Below the pieces are notes generated by a model. The model had not been told where the DNA came from, did no database searches, and saw only the letters and a list, made by a program, of their open reading frames with translations. DNA of 64,000 nt, from the IMG/VR virus record IMGVR_UViG_3300036770_004428, positions 30,982-94,981 of that record; one strand, written 5' to 3'. The DNA comes from a virus. The position numbers and the translations under genes were made by a program. How positions within the stretch are numbered: position 1 is the stretch's first letter; each line of letters begins with the position of its first letter. Shown here piece after piece: positions 36,995 to 46,700 of this stretch.

Positions 36995-37028
36995 CATTCA
37001 ATACGTCTAATTAAAATAATAAAATAAA

Positions 37029-37355
37029 ATGGAAGAAAAGGAATTAATGGAAGAATTAAGTTTTTATAAATCAAAGTCTAACTTTACTGTTAAATTTTTT
37101 ATTTTGCTTTTCTCCCTCATCGAAAGAATTAACAACCAAGTTTTTTATTTGGTTTTATCGTTATCTACAGCGTTTTTACTTTGTTATATTTTTAACATTA
37201 ACTATCTTTCTATGTTAATATGCCATTTTATTCTATGGATAACTTTGGGTAAAAAACTCTTTAATCAAGATAAAATGGTGGAAGAAAATAAAGAAATTTC
37301 TTTTCTTATTAAAGAATTAAAAAAACATTTAAAAAACAAAAAAGGTGTGAATTAA
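37029..37355 (+). CDS. Small membrane protein
   Basis: A 108-aa protein with two or three hydrophobic helices (about residues 22-35, 39-58 and 60-73) between charged ends: an N-terminal MEEKELMEEL and a Lys-rich C-terminal coil. It has its own Bacteroidota-type promoter and terminator and points against its late-gene neighbours, so it is probably expressed early by host RNA polymerase. Possible roles include superinfection exclusion or lysis timing, but no family was recognised. Confidence 0.65.
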   Translation: MEEKELMEELSFYKSKSNFTVKFFILLFSLIERINNQVFYLVLSLSTAFLLCYIFNINYLSMLICHFILWITLGKKLFNQDKMVEENKEISFLIKELKKHLKNKKGVN

Positions 37356-37368
37356 TTCACACCTTTTT
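37338..37368. terminator. Bidirectional intrinsic terminator
   Basis: The near-perfect palindrome AAAAAGGTGTGAA / TTCACACCTTTTT overlaps the end of the small membrane protein gene and serves the convergent 185-aa gene too. Confidence 0.8.
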
Positions 37369-37388
37369 AATTACTATCTAATTAATAA

Positions 37389-37946
37389 TTATTTCTGTGC
37401 TCTAATAACTCCTCTGAATATCATTAAAACAGATAAGCCTATTGCTAACATAGCAAATGGACCACAATAAGTAGGATGTGGTAACATATTACAATAAGGT
37501 TCTAAATAATTGTGTAATTGTGTTAACCATTTAGAATCAGTGTATCCCATAAGTTGTGAAGCGAATGCCGGTATAGAAACGCCCAAACCAGTTAAACCAA
37601 GAGCTTGTGTTATTCTACCAATAATCTTATTTAACATACCTTCAGTCATTAATTCTTTATTTTCACCTAAAATACTTTCAGCCATTCCAGCATCTAAAGC
37701 TGATGGGTCTTGTCCTGCTTTTTTAGCTATCATTTTTAAATCTGACATAACTTCTGGATCTTTTTTAGCCATATCCATAATAACTGATTTTAATTTTTCT
37801 ACGGCTTTTTTAAGGGTATCGATAAAATTATCTATCATTCCTTCAGTCATTAATTGTGATTCATTCATTGATTTTTTGTTTTCTTTAACAAAAGATTCAA
37901 CCACCATCTCCAATTGTTGTTTTGTTACTTTATATCTAGTTCCCAT
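37389..37946 (-). CDS. Candidate packaged membrane-type protein with repeated LMTEG sites
   Basis: A 185-aa protein. The leader (MGTRYKVTKQQLEMVVESF then VKE) has the same layout as the zinc-ribbon neighbour. QLMTEGMIDNFID (about 31-43) is echoed by ELMTEGMLNKIIG (about 98-110), so an internal repeat with possible cleavage sites is present. The C-terminal half has a hydrophobic Gly-rich segment (about 112-130) and a likely membrane helix (FAMLAIGLSVLMIF, about 164-177). No family recognised. It is co-transcribed with the zinc-ribbon gene. An ejected protein that touches the cell membrane is a reasonable guess only. Confidence 0.65.
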   Translation of the reverse strand: MGTRYKVTKQQLEMVVESFVKENKKSMNESQLMTEGMIDNFIDTLKKAVEKLKSVIMDMAKKDPEVMSDLKMIAKKAGQDPSALDAGMAESILGENKELMTEGMLNKIIGRITQALGLTGLGVSIPAFASQLMGYTDSKWLTQLHNYLEPYCNMLPHPTYCGPFAMLAIGLSVLMIFRGVIRAQK

Positions 37947-37949
37947 TTT

Positions 37950-38633
37950 TTATTTATTATAATTTATTATTTTATTAAAGAAGTCCATATCTTCTTTTAG
38001 GATTTTATTGTTTGTTGTTTTAGTTACTGATTCAGCTAAACCGTTTACAGATTCTGCAACATCATCCTTTTTATCTTCGTCAGCTGGTTCTACTTTATAA
38101 GTTTTACCATCAACAGTAAAGGTAGCTTTACCTTCTTCTCTAGCTTTTTCTAATTCACCAGTAAATTCATTTCCTTCATCAACACCAGCTTCAACCATGT
38201 TCATTGAATACCCACATTCATTACAAGTACCTTCTACCATCATTCCTGTACCACATTCTGAACACATTTTATTTTCTGACATGTAATCACCTTCTTTCAT
38301 TTCATCGTCATAAGAAAGTGTGACATTGTTACCACAATCACATTTACCGTCTTTATGTAGTGTGTCCATTTGTTCTTTTGAAATAACAACACAGTCCATT
38401 TTTTCTGAAGATAATTTAGTTAAAAGTTCTGACATTTTTTTGTCATCACCTTTAATATCCTCATAATAAACTAAACATTTGTCGTCACACATACAGTGAC
38501 CATTTTTATGTAAGTCATCCATATGTTGTTTAGTAAGTTTAATTTCACCTTCAGCCTCATTCATATATTGAGATTCTTTAAGTGTAGATTCAATTACCAT
38601 ACTTAACTGTTTTCTTGTTATAAGTTTTGACAT
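37950..38633 (-). CDS. Zinc-ribbon, Cys-rich candidate packaged protein
   Basis: A 227-aa acidic protein. The leader MSKLITRKQLSMVIESTLKE ends in L-K-E like its neighbours. Two related units follow: LTKQHMDDLHKNGHCMCDDK (about 33-52) and ISKEQMDTLHKDGKCDCGNN (about 84-103), each with a C-x-C. A zinc ribbon comes next with Cys124, Cys127, Cys137 and Cys140 (CSECG ... CNECG). Near the C-terminus KILKEDMDFF repeats the leader theme. Metal binding is likely from the Cys spacing; the target is unknown. An ATATTTAT box lies 16 nt before the ATG, right behind the sheath terminator. Confidence 0.7.
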   Translation of the reverse strand: MSKLITRKQLSMVIESTLKESQYMNEAEGEIKLTKQHMDDLHKNGHCMCDDKCLVYYEDIKGDDKKMSELLTKLSSEKMDCVVISKEQMDTLHKDGKCDCGNNVTLSYDDEMKEGDYMSENKMCSECGTGMMVEGTCNECGYSMNMVEAGVDEGNEFTGELEKAREEGKATFTVDGKTYKVEPADEDKKDDVAESVNGLAESVTKTTNNKILKEDMDFFNKIINYNK

Positions 38634-38649
38634 ATTTTCTTTTTTATTA

Positions 38650-38657
38650 ATAAATAT
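38650..38657 (-). promoter_or_regulatory. ATATTTAT late-promoter-like box
   Basis: The minus strand reads AATATATTTATTAATAAA, 16 nt before the ATG at 38633, starting only a few bases after the sheath-gene terminator hairpin. Confidence 0.5.
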
Positions 38658-38661
38658 ATTA

Positions 38662-38695
38662 AAAATGGGGAAGTTGCTTATTCTTCCCCATTTTA
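38662..38695 (-). terminator. Intrinsic terminator after the tail sheath gene
   Basis: A 12-bp stem AAAATGGGGAAG / CTTCCCCATTTT with a 9-nt loop is followed by T-rich sequence on the minus strand, 17 nt after the sheath stop. Confidence 0.8.
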
Positions 38696-38711
38696 TTTCA
38701 TTTTTTATTCA

Positions 38712-41495
38712 TTAGATATCATCAAAAGAAGCTCCTGTAGACGTTACATTGAACTCTAAGATTATGAATTCTAATGCTGGTACAGGTTTAACATAAATTT
38801 TACCTCTTAATTCATTTCTATCTATTTCTTCAGGGTCACTAGAAAGTACCACTCTAAAGTCAGCTAAACCTCTTTCTCTCTTAATGTTTTCCAAGATTGG
38901 GTTAACAAGTGATAAGAATTGGTTTCTTACTATTTGGTCGTTTTGTTCGAATAGTAATCTTACTGCTACAGCTGATATTAGTTTTCTTGTTTGTAGTAAC
39001 AATCTTCTAATGTTCAATCTATCAAGAGCTGAGTCTTTAACTTGTAAGTTTTTGTTACCCCAAATTACAACCCCTTGGTCAGAGAATGTAGCCATTGGGT
39101 TAATTCTTCCTTCATAAAGAGTATCTCTATCTTCTTCAGTTAATTTAACTCTAGCTTGAAGTGCTGAAGTAAGACCTCTTGTGTAACCAGCTGAAGCGAA
39201 CCATGGGAATGATACGTTATCTGTTAAAGCGATGTTTCTAACAACTTCATGTGTTGGTGGTAACCAAACGTTAACATTGTTTTCATTATCTCTTTTTTGT
39301 ATCCATGGCCAATAAGTGGCTGTATAGTTAGAATCGATATCAGCTAAGTCTAATAAATCTACGATATCTTCTGGTGTAGAAACTTCTGCTGAATTAAATC
39401 CTAATCCTGTTAATTGTGTTGAATTTTCGTATGTCACACCTTCTGGAGCTGTTAAGATATAAACAGAGTCAGCTCTTTCTTCCTCAACCATATCTATTAC
39501 TTCAGAAACTAAATCATTGTTATCACCGAATTCAACGTTAGAAACAGTTAAAACGTTTATGTTTACCGCTTCAGGGTTAGCGAAAGTTCTAATACCTTGT
39601 AAATAAGCGTAGTAATCAGAAGTACCTTCAGTTTGACTAATTTGTTCAAACTCACCGTTAGCTAAACCATTTGTAAATCCTACTTTACCAACTTTATATC
39701 TATCTTCATGAGTTCTTTCTTGTCTATGACAGTTCCAACCATCAAAACCTAAGTAAGGTGCGAATGTGAATTTTCTAGAGAAGATGGATTCATAATCTGT
39801 ACCCTCTATTCCAGCCATAGTTCTAAATTCAAACTCACCTACTTCAAAGTTTCCTGCGATTGTAGCCCCACTATCCATATGGAAACCTTTTGTAGTTGCT
39901 GTCCATTGGTTAGGTGAAGAATCGTTAGTATAACCTTTCCAGTTAAATAAGTTTTGGTCAAAACCAACTGTACTAGTAAATCCTAGATATACTTTTTTAA
40001 TTTTTTCTTGTTCAGGTTGATAAGAAGTTTTGTATACAGGAGCTGGTGCTAAAACACCCGTTGGGTAATCTCTAACGATATAACCCTCAAACCCTGCTGG
40101 GAAAGCGTCTATTGGTGCGTTAGGATTTTGAACAACCATGATATATCTACTTCTTAAAGAAAACTCACCGTCAGCAGTACCGATTCTTCTAGCTATAAAG
40201 TTATCAGAATTAGGATCCATAACACACTTAGAGAATCTCTCTATAATAGATGGTCTAGAATCTACATCATAATAATCTCTTACAACAACATCAAACTCTT
40301 TTGTGTCAGGTTTAATATTTTGAATAGATATTTTTATTTCTTTATTTGCTGAATCACCATCAGAAATAGATATAAATTTAAATAACTTATCAACTATGTT
40401 ACCACGTAATTCAGAAACAACCCAAGGTGTTTCAGGTGTTTGCCATTGTTGTTTGTAATTTTCAAAATCAACTGTATGTGTTAAAGAAGTATTTAAACCT
40501 AAAATATAATTATTCTCGATTAATTTTTGTAATAATTCAGGATATATCTCTTCAACAAAAACCATAGAGGATTTATCAAAACATTCTACACCCAATACTC
40601 TAGGTAGATAGTTTCTAGCGTTTACATCCATCGATACTTCATATTTAGAAACGCTACTTGAGGTACTTGATGTTGCTGATAATATAAATCCGGCTACAGG
40701 GTTAGTTGCTACACCACCTGGGTCCATAACTAAACCACCAGAAGATTGTAGAGTATCCCATATTAAATTATCTGAACTATAATAAGCTCTAGACCTTAAC
40801 ATTGCTAATACAATTCCCTCATATTCAGTATAAGCTGAAGCTGCCCAAGTAGTAACGGTACCAGAAGTAGTACCTGTTGCGTTAATAGAATCATAACTAG
40901 TTTGTTCTATTGTTGCTGACACACCACTAAAAGAAGAACCAATTTTATCAAATACAATTCCTTCTGGATAAGTAATTAAATCACTAGGAACTACACCTGA
41001 AGTAAATGAAGCTGATTGTATTGGGAATAAACCTAATGAATATAAATATGATGCTTCCGCTGCTCCAAGACCAGATATATTGAAATAGGTAGTACCACCT
41101 GAGAAATCGGCTGTCCAGTCTAAAGTTGTTATAGCGGATACAATAGTGTCAGGGTTGTAATTAGCGTTAGCTGTTATTACCCAAGCTGAACCAGCATCGT
41201 ATCCGGTTAAACCAAGAATTCTAGTGACAAATAATTGGTTGGACTGTGATAAATAACTTTTAGCAATGTAAGGTAATTCATACTTAGGTTTGTCATTACC
41301 AAATTTACTAGGATTCTGACCACCAAAAATGGCAGTAAATTCATCATAATTTGTTATGAATATTGGTTCAAATGCTGGACCCTTTAAAGTTTCCCCAACA
41401 GAACCCAATGTTGTAACACCAACTTGTTGTGCTACAAAACTTAAATCTTTTTCAGATGTGAACACACCTGGTGATACAAATATTTTATCTGCCAT
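38712..41495 (-). CDS. Tail sheath protein, T4 gp18-like
   Basis: Forms the contractile sheath. The N-terminus (FVSPGVFTSEKDL, then QQVGVTTLGSVGETLKGPA) is characteristic of phage sheath proteins, where the early strand links neighbouring subunits. The C-terminal domain (WFASAGYTRGL, then FSDQGVVIWGNKNL, LNIRRLLLQTRKLIS and VVLSSDPEEIDRNELRGKI) is the conserved sheath core. At 927 aa it is longer than T4 gp18 (659 aa), with the extra length in the variable, surface-exposed middle. It has its own ATATTTAT box 33 nt upstream and a strong terminator, so it is probably a single-gene, high-output unit. Confidence 0.92.
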   Translation of the reverse strand: MADKIFVSPGVFTSEKDLSFVAQQVGVTTLGSVGETLKGPAFEPIFITNYDEFTAIFGGQNPSKFGNDKPKYELPYIAKSYLSQSNQLFVTRILGLTGYDAGSAWVITANANYNPDTIVSAITTLDWTADFSGGTTYFNISGLGAAEASYLYSLGLFPIQSASFTSGVVPSDLITYPEGIVFDKIGSSFSGVSATIEQTSYDSINATGTTSGTVTTWAASAYTEYEGIVLAMLRSRAYYSSDNLIWDTLQSSGGLVMDPGGVATNPVAGFILSATSSTSSSVSKYEVSMDVNARNYLPRVLGVECFDKSSMVFVEEIYPELLQKLIENNYILGLNTSLTHTVDFENYKQQWQTPETPWVVSELRGNIVDKLFKFISISDGDSANKEIKISIQNIKPDTKEFDVVVRDYYDVDSRPSIIERFSKCVMDPNSDNFIARRIGTADGEFSLRSRYIMVVQNPNAPIDAFPAGFEGYIVRDYPTGVLAPAPVYKTSYQPEQEKIKKVYLGFTSTVGFDQNLFNWKGYTNDSSPNQWTATTKGFHMDSGATIAGNFEVGEFEFRTMAGIEGTDYESIFSRKFTFAPYLGFDGWNCHRQERTHEDRYKVGKVGFTNGLANGEFEQISQTEGTSDYYAYLQGIRTFANPEAVNINVLTVSNVEFGDNNDLVSEVIDMVEEERADSVYILTAPEGVTYENSTQLTGLGFNSAEVSTPEDIVDLLDLADIDSNYTATYWPWIQKRDNENNVNVWLPPTHEVVRNIALTDNVSFPWFASAGYTRGLTSALQARVKLTEEDRDTLYEGRINPMATFSDQGVVIWGNKNLQVKDSALDRLNIRRLLLQTRKLISAVAVRLLFEQNDQIVRNQFLSLVNPILENIKRERGLADFRVVLSSDPEEIDRNELRGKIYVKPVPALEFIILEFNVTSTGASFDDI

Positions 41496-41528
41496 TTAAT
41501 TAGTTTTTTATTCTTAGTTATTTTCTAA

Positions 41529-41536
41529 ATAAATAT
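41529..41536 (-). promoter_or_regulatory. ATATTTAT late-promoter-like box for the sheath gene
   Basis: The minus strand reads GCAATATTTATTTAG, 33 nt before the ATG at 41495. Confidence 0.45.
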
Positions 41537-41556
41537 TGCTAAAAAAAGCAAAAAAT

Positions 41557-41584
41557 TTATTTTGTGGTTTACACCACAAAATAA
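41557..41584. terminator. 11-bp inverted repeat; terminator or operator
   Basis: TTATTTTGTGG and CCACAAAATAA form an 11-bp perfect inverted repeat around a 6-nt loop. On the minus strand it is followed by a T-rich stretch and would terminate the appendage operon that ends at 41786. It also lies just upstream of a small plus-strand gene and could be its operator. Confidence 0.5.
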
Positions 41585-41599
41585 CTATGAAAAAAAAGA

Positions 41600-41607
41600 T
41601 ACTTTTG
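41600..41607 (+). promoter_or_regulatory. Possible Bacteroidota -7 box (TACTTTTG)
   Basis: The sequence fits TAnnTTTG and lies 23 nt before the ATG at 41631, but no TTTG is found at the right upstream distance, so support is partial. Confidence 0.35.
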
Positions 41608-41630
41608 TCATACTTATAAAGAAAGGGTAT

Positions 41631-41789
41631 ATGAAAAGGGATAAAAACTTAAAAATAACACCACAAACACATAAATTATTAAAAGAGTATTGTGAAAAGA
41701 ATGGTCTTAAAATGTTTGCATTTGTCGAGAAATTAATTAAAGAAAAATGTAAACCTAAGACCGATATTTATGGAGACGAATTAAATTAA
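41631..41789 (+). CDS. Small basic protein, possibly a ribbon-helix-helix regulator
   Basis: A 52-aa protein starting MKRDKNLKITPQTHKLLKEY. A short strand (LKITPQTHKLL) followed by two helices (KEYCEKNGLK, FVEKLIKEKC) is the layout of RHH/Arc-type DNA-binding proteins. The frame extends upstream to a TTG at 41562, but the ATG at 41631 has a purine-rich AAAGAAAGGG just before it, one of the few Shine-Dalgarno-like leaders here, and is preferred. It sits alone on the plus strand beside an 11-bp inverted repeat that could be its operator. Its stop overlaps the end of the convergent 210-aa gene by 4 nt. Confidence 0.55.
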   Translation: MKRDKNLKITPQTHKLLKEYCEKNGLKMFAFVEKLIKEKCKPKTDIYGDELN

Positions 41790-42418
41790 TAATTACCATT
41801 TTCCAATATATCAATGATCCTATCTTGGTCTATTTGTGTCCAATAAGATTTTGATGGATACCCATTATTAATGTAATCACCTTCACCTTTTAAATAATCA
41901 AATAATCCTGATACACCATCTTTAGTTAATGTTGTAATATTATAATTAATATAATCGTTACAAAGTGATGAAGTTGATTTTGCTAAATCTGATGAGTTAA
42001 TAGGTGTTAATTTATAAGAGATGTATTTTTTAGCAACTTCCCATCTTTTAAATCTACATTCCTGTGAATTTTCAACAAGGATATTCCAAAAATTAACCTG
42101 TTCTTCTTCAGACAAAACAGTATCTCTATCTGTTTTACCAACTAAAAAATATTTTGAGACTATTATTTTTTCGTTTAATGATAAATTATTAAATCCAATT
42201 TGATTTAATAATATATTAATTTCGTTTCTAACATAATTATAGTCCTTTAAATCAAAACCAATTGAATCCCAATTTGAAATACTTGTAATGTCTGAATATC
42301 CGTTTTGGATAGTATCATTTATAATCCAAGGTTGATTTCCATTTAATTGGTCTAAAGTCCAATTAAAAATATCAACATTTATTATTTTTCCGTTTAAAAT
42401 ATATGCTTGTAATTTCAT
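41786..42418 (-). CDS. Hypothetical protein of the tail appendage operon
   Basis: A 210-aa acidic protein rich in Asn, Ile and Tyr, without recognised family or membrane segment. Its ATG overlaps the stop of the 426-aa appendage protein by one base (TAATG), indicating coupled translation. Genes in this position after a fibre are often fibre assembly chaperones or tip proteins; that is only a positional guess. Confidence 0.6.
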   Translation of the reverse strand: MKLQAYILNGKIINVDIFNWTLDQLNGNQPWIINDTIQNGYSDITSISNWDSIGFDLKDYNYVRNEINILLNQIGFNNLSLNEKIIVSKYFLVGKTDRDTVLSEEEQVNFWNILVENSQECRFKRWEVAKKYISYKLTPINSSDLAKSTSSLCNDYINYNITTLTKDGVSGLFDYLKGEGDYINNGYPSKSYWTQIDQDRIIDILENGNY

Positions 42419-43698
42419 TATGCTGGAATTTTATTTATTATTACACTTAAATCTGCAACCCTAACATCCGTGGTGTTAGTATTTCTTACAAAAAACTCAA
42501 TGTAATCTCCTGTTGCCATTTCTAAAACTGTTTGTGATGAACCTGGATATTCTTGGTTTGATGTTGTGGTTCTAATTGTGGTTTCAGAATCATTTACTAT
42601 TGTCCCATTTTTTGCTATACCAATTGATATTACTTGGTTGTTAGAACCTGCCCTAACTGTTGCTGTTGACGTTATAACAAAATCAGACCTAACATTACCT
42701 GTATAAGTTACCCTATTTGTTGTGTGTGTCCATCTAGGTGAATTATTATCACCCACCGTAGTAGTACCTGCAGCTTTAACCCATACATTTACATTAGCCA
42801 CACCAATAGTAGTATCAGTGGTATTATTAATCATATAATAATGGCCTAAATTAGAGGTGTTTAATATACCTACATTATTAATAAATAAAGATTTAGGACT
42901 TGTTGCATCTAACCCTGAAAGATAAGTACCACCACCAGCAAAATTAACCGTATCCAATATAAAACCATCATTATTAACAATAGATGTTGGATTTACCGTG
43001 ATACTAGTCTCTCCAGCTAATGTAATAAACGAAGAATATATTGGTCTAAATCTTCTAGTAATTGAACATCCAGCTGGTATATTGAACACTGATTTTCCTG
43101 CTGTACCATTAAATAAACAAGTAACAAAACCAACCGTAGCAATCGTACCACTAAAAGTACAATCAGCACTTTCTAGAAACGCACAGTCGGTCATAATCAC
43201 ATTTGAATAATTTTTAATTAGACCAACAGAGTTACAATTAGTAAAATTAACTCCAAACCAATCTATCGCTTGATTAGCATTACCAGTGGCATCTAAATTT
43301 AATGCTTTGTCAGCCTCTATTGTTACACCACGCATAGGTATAGACCAATTAGAAGACAATAATGCTGTACCACCTGTTAATCCGGTACTTTTTAATCTAC
43401 AGTTTTCAGAAGAACCACCAAGTATTGTTGTATTCTGACCCGCAACTAATCTATCACCTAATAAATCAACAGTTGTGTTAATAAAATAAGTTTTATTGGC
43501 CTCTAAGGTCCTAACACCACTAATGGCGGCAGGAAAGTCATCCCTACTTTCAATGTAGATAAAATTAGGCATTGAAACAGTATTACCTGTTATTTTTGAG
43601 GTGGCAAATAATTGGTCGGTATTAGTTGTATTAACACTAAGAGTTATACCACTTAAAATGTTTTCCGATGTTATATTTTGACTGACAAATGTTCCCAT
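42418..43698 (-). CDS. Tail fibre/appendage protein with beta-helix and C-terminal jelly-roll-like domain
   Basis: A 426-aa protein rich in Thr, Asn, Gly and Ser. Residues about 50-300 show short repeating strands (GVTIEADKALNLD, WFGVNFTNCNSVGLIKN, NVIMTDCAFLESADC) typical of right-handed beta-helices of phage appendages. The last 130 residues (WTHTTNRVTYTG, then FVITSTATVRAGSNNQ and IEFFVRNTNTTDVRVADLS) look like a TNF/C1q-type jelly roll used for receptor contact or trimerisation. It follows the giant fibre gene by 12 nt. A receptor-binding role is inferred. Confidence 0.65.
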   Translation of the reverse strand: MGTFVSQNITSENILSGITLSVNTTNTDQLFATSKITGNTVSMPNFIYIESRDDFPAAISGVRTLEANKTYFINTTVDLLGDRLVAGQNTTILGGSSENCRLKSTGLTGGTALLSSNWSIPMRGVTIEADKALNLDATGNANQAIDWFGVNFTNCNSVGLIKNYSNVIMTDCAFLESADCTFSGTIATVGFVTCLFNGTAGKSVFNIPAGCSITRRFRPIYSSFITLAGETSITVNPTSIVNNDGFILDTVNFAGGGTYLSGLDATSPKSLFINNVGILNTSNLGHYYMINNTTDTTIGVANVNVWVKAAGTTTVGDNNSPRWTHTTNRVTYTGNVRSDFVITSTATVRAGSNNQVISIGIAKNGTIVNDSETTIRTTTSNQEYPGSSQTVLEMATGDYIEFFVRNTNTTDVRVADLSVIINKIPA

Positions 43699-43710
43699 AT
43701 ATTATAATTA

Positions 43711-46700
43711 TTAAGATTCTCCATATGCTGTTGTAACCCAATCAACATTCTCAGTAAAAGCTAAATTTGCGTTTGAGTTTATTCTAAAGCCTGTTGTTGT
43801 TTTATTTTCGTAAGTAAATGTTCTATTTACACCACCTGTAATTTGTATTGAATAATTTGTGTTAGGGTAGGCTGTTGTAAAAGTTACGTCATATACCTTA
43901 GGGTTGCCAGCGAAACTAGTACCAGCAACACTATTTGATTTTATTTTTAATCCTATTGTTGTGTTTGTAGTAGAACCATCTACTGAACTAGAAGTTAGTA
44001 TATTTGAACTATAAGTTAATCCTGTTATAGCTTTTAAATAACCATTATCAGTAGTACTAACAGCTATTGGGTTTGTCGGTGATACTGGGGCTTTACTTAA
44101 CTTAACTCTACCAAAAGTAGAAGTTGATGACAAAGAAATCCAACTATCTAGAGTACCACTAACATCCGCAAAAGGTATGGCATTAGCTGAAGGGGTTACA
44201 GTACCGACTGGATCTGAACCACCAAATTTATGTCTAGTTGCGTGTGAACTAACATCAACACCATCAACGAGGTTAACATTTGTGATACTGTTATTACCCA
44301 TGTTAAGATTACCAGACATGTTTCTACCACCATTAGCTAACAAATATTGTGTGTGGTCATCTGCCTCTAATCCTAATAAGTTTCCGTGTACCGATGAAGC
44401 ATTTACACCCCCTGCCCTAAATGAAATGGTTGGTCTAATATCTTCTATTTGTGTTACACCTGTTGTACCTTGTTTTATATAAACATTTGCGATTTGAGTA
44501 ACTGAATCAGTAAAATAACTTGGTGGTGTCGCTAATGTTGCATCTTCAGTTTCTACTAAAGTTGCGTATTGATTTTGGCCTAAAACTAAATAATAATTTT
44601 CTAATGTACCCTCACCTAAAACATATAGTGTGTGTTTTGTGTAATAACCGGTAGTTAATGCCGTTAATACCCCATTATTATCCCATTGTGTGTTATTAAC
44701 TAATGTTGTTGCTGAAGTTACCCATGTAGAACCTGTACCATTTCTATAATATTGTGTAAATGTAACACCTGTACCACCCATAGGCATTATTTGATTGGTA
44801 GAGTAATAATACTCACCAGGGGTAACGTTTAAAGTAAATGGTGTAACACCTTCGGTAACAATTGAACCAGTTGCGTATACAGGTCCTAAAGCTTCGGTAA
44901 ATAAATCACTAAACCTATTTGATGTGTGTTCAGCATTTAATGGGGTTAAATCAATTAACTCAATACCTGTAGAGTTAGTGGCAACTCTACCTAAAATTAT
45001 ATTATAAAAAGAATTTGGTCTTGACCCAGATGAAGAAAGATTACTGTTCTCATTTATAAAAATATAATTATCACTATTTGGGGATAGTGTAATTTGAGAA
45101 TTACTCCAATCAATTCTTCTAACAGTACCATCATTATTTGATTTTTCTAAATAACCAAATCCCGCATCTGCCTGAATTGTTGTTCCACTTATAACACTAA
45201 TACTACCACCACTTAATATACCCATAGTACCACCCTCAAAAATAAGGGTTGTAAAATCAGTGTGTGAACCATCAGTAAATGTTACAGAAGCTTTTCTGGT
45301 AATATCTAATTCACCATCAGCAGAGTCTAAAAATGACCAATAAACATTCTCACTTATTGTTGTAACTTTTTCGTGGTCTGCAATCCCTTGGAATACACCT
45401 GTTGCGGATGATTGTTCGACATTAATATCCCAAACATTATCTAAAAATGTTGTACCATTAATTTCAAATCTTGATGGGTCACCAACATTTAATATTCTTA
45501 AACCGTAATCCCAACCAATGATATCTGTTGCTGCAATATTTATATTACCACCATCTTGTGATAATACTGACGTTGACCCACTAGAACCAACACCTTCTAA
45601 TGAAGATGATGTTAAATTAATACTCGAACCACTACCTGTTAAGTAGTTACCTATGGTAGAGCCGGTACCTGTTGGGAATAAATAATAGTTTTCCATATTG
45701 GCAAGTGCAAGAAATCCGTTGTTCCCAACACATTGAACGCCATATGTAAACTCACCATTAATATCTACGTATTCACCATATAATATAGTGTCTTGAGTAT
45801 CTGATTCAACCCAAATACCTGTATCACAATCATAAATTGAGATTTTATGTAATTGACCAAAATCCCCTATATCAAAGGCATATACCGCAGCGTACCCAGC
45901 ACTAGCACCAGAAATAGAAAGGAATGACAATTCATTTGTTTGTCCAATATTAAATACATTTTGAGTATTACCACTTGCAACAACTAATGTTGTTTGAATA
46001 CTACTACCAACAATACTTACATACGGTGTTTGAGTTAAATCAATTTCATTTTCAATAAAAGTACCGGGTCCTACACTAATAATATATCTATTACTAGAAG
46101 AGGTGGTTGTATTATTTATAAGATAATCAACAGCTGATTTAATCGAATTAAAATCACCGCCTTTTTTTGCTACGACAATTTGTCTTTGGTCTTGATTAAC
46201 TTCATATAAAGGTGCATCTATATTTATTTTTGTTTTTAAAAAATTATCAGTACCATTAACTTTACCAGTTGCTCCTGAGTGAATAATATCAACATCTGTT
46301 GTACAGTTTTCAAAATTTAAACCTACAGCATCAATTGTTGGGGCTAACCCAACTTGTGGTACATATATACCTGTACCAAATCTTTGTATATTAAAACCAT
46401 TAAGTCTTAACAATCCACCATTCTCTACTTGGAAACCAATACCACTAACTGGTGCTGAACCAGCCTTAGTTACAGTAACTAAATTACCTATAATAGTACA
46501 GTTTGGTTGATCAACTTTAGCGAATGTTAAACCTGTTGTATTTACAACACCACCGGCAGTTGTAGTTACGTTCCTCAACTGAAATCTACCTGTACTAGCA
46601 CCATCACTTGTCATATAAAAACCTAATGTAAATGGTTGTGCTCCGTATTTAATATTTGTACATTGTATTGCAGTGTTACCACCACCATACGGACTATTTT

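Noticed and set aside
41562-41630. TTG-initiated N-terminal extension of the small RHH-like protein
   Set aside because: It translates the arm of a hairpin and lacks a ribosome-binding stretch, whereas the ATG at 41631 has one.
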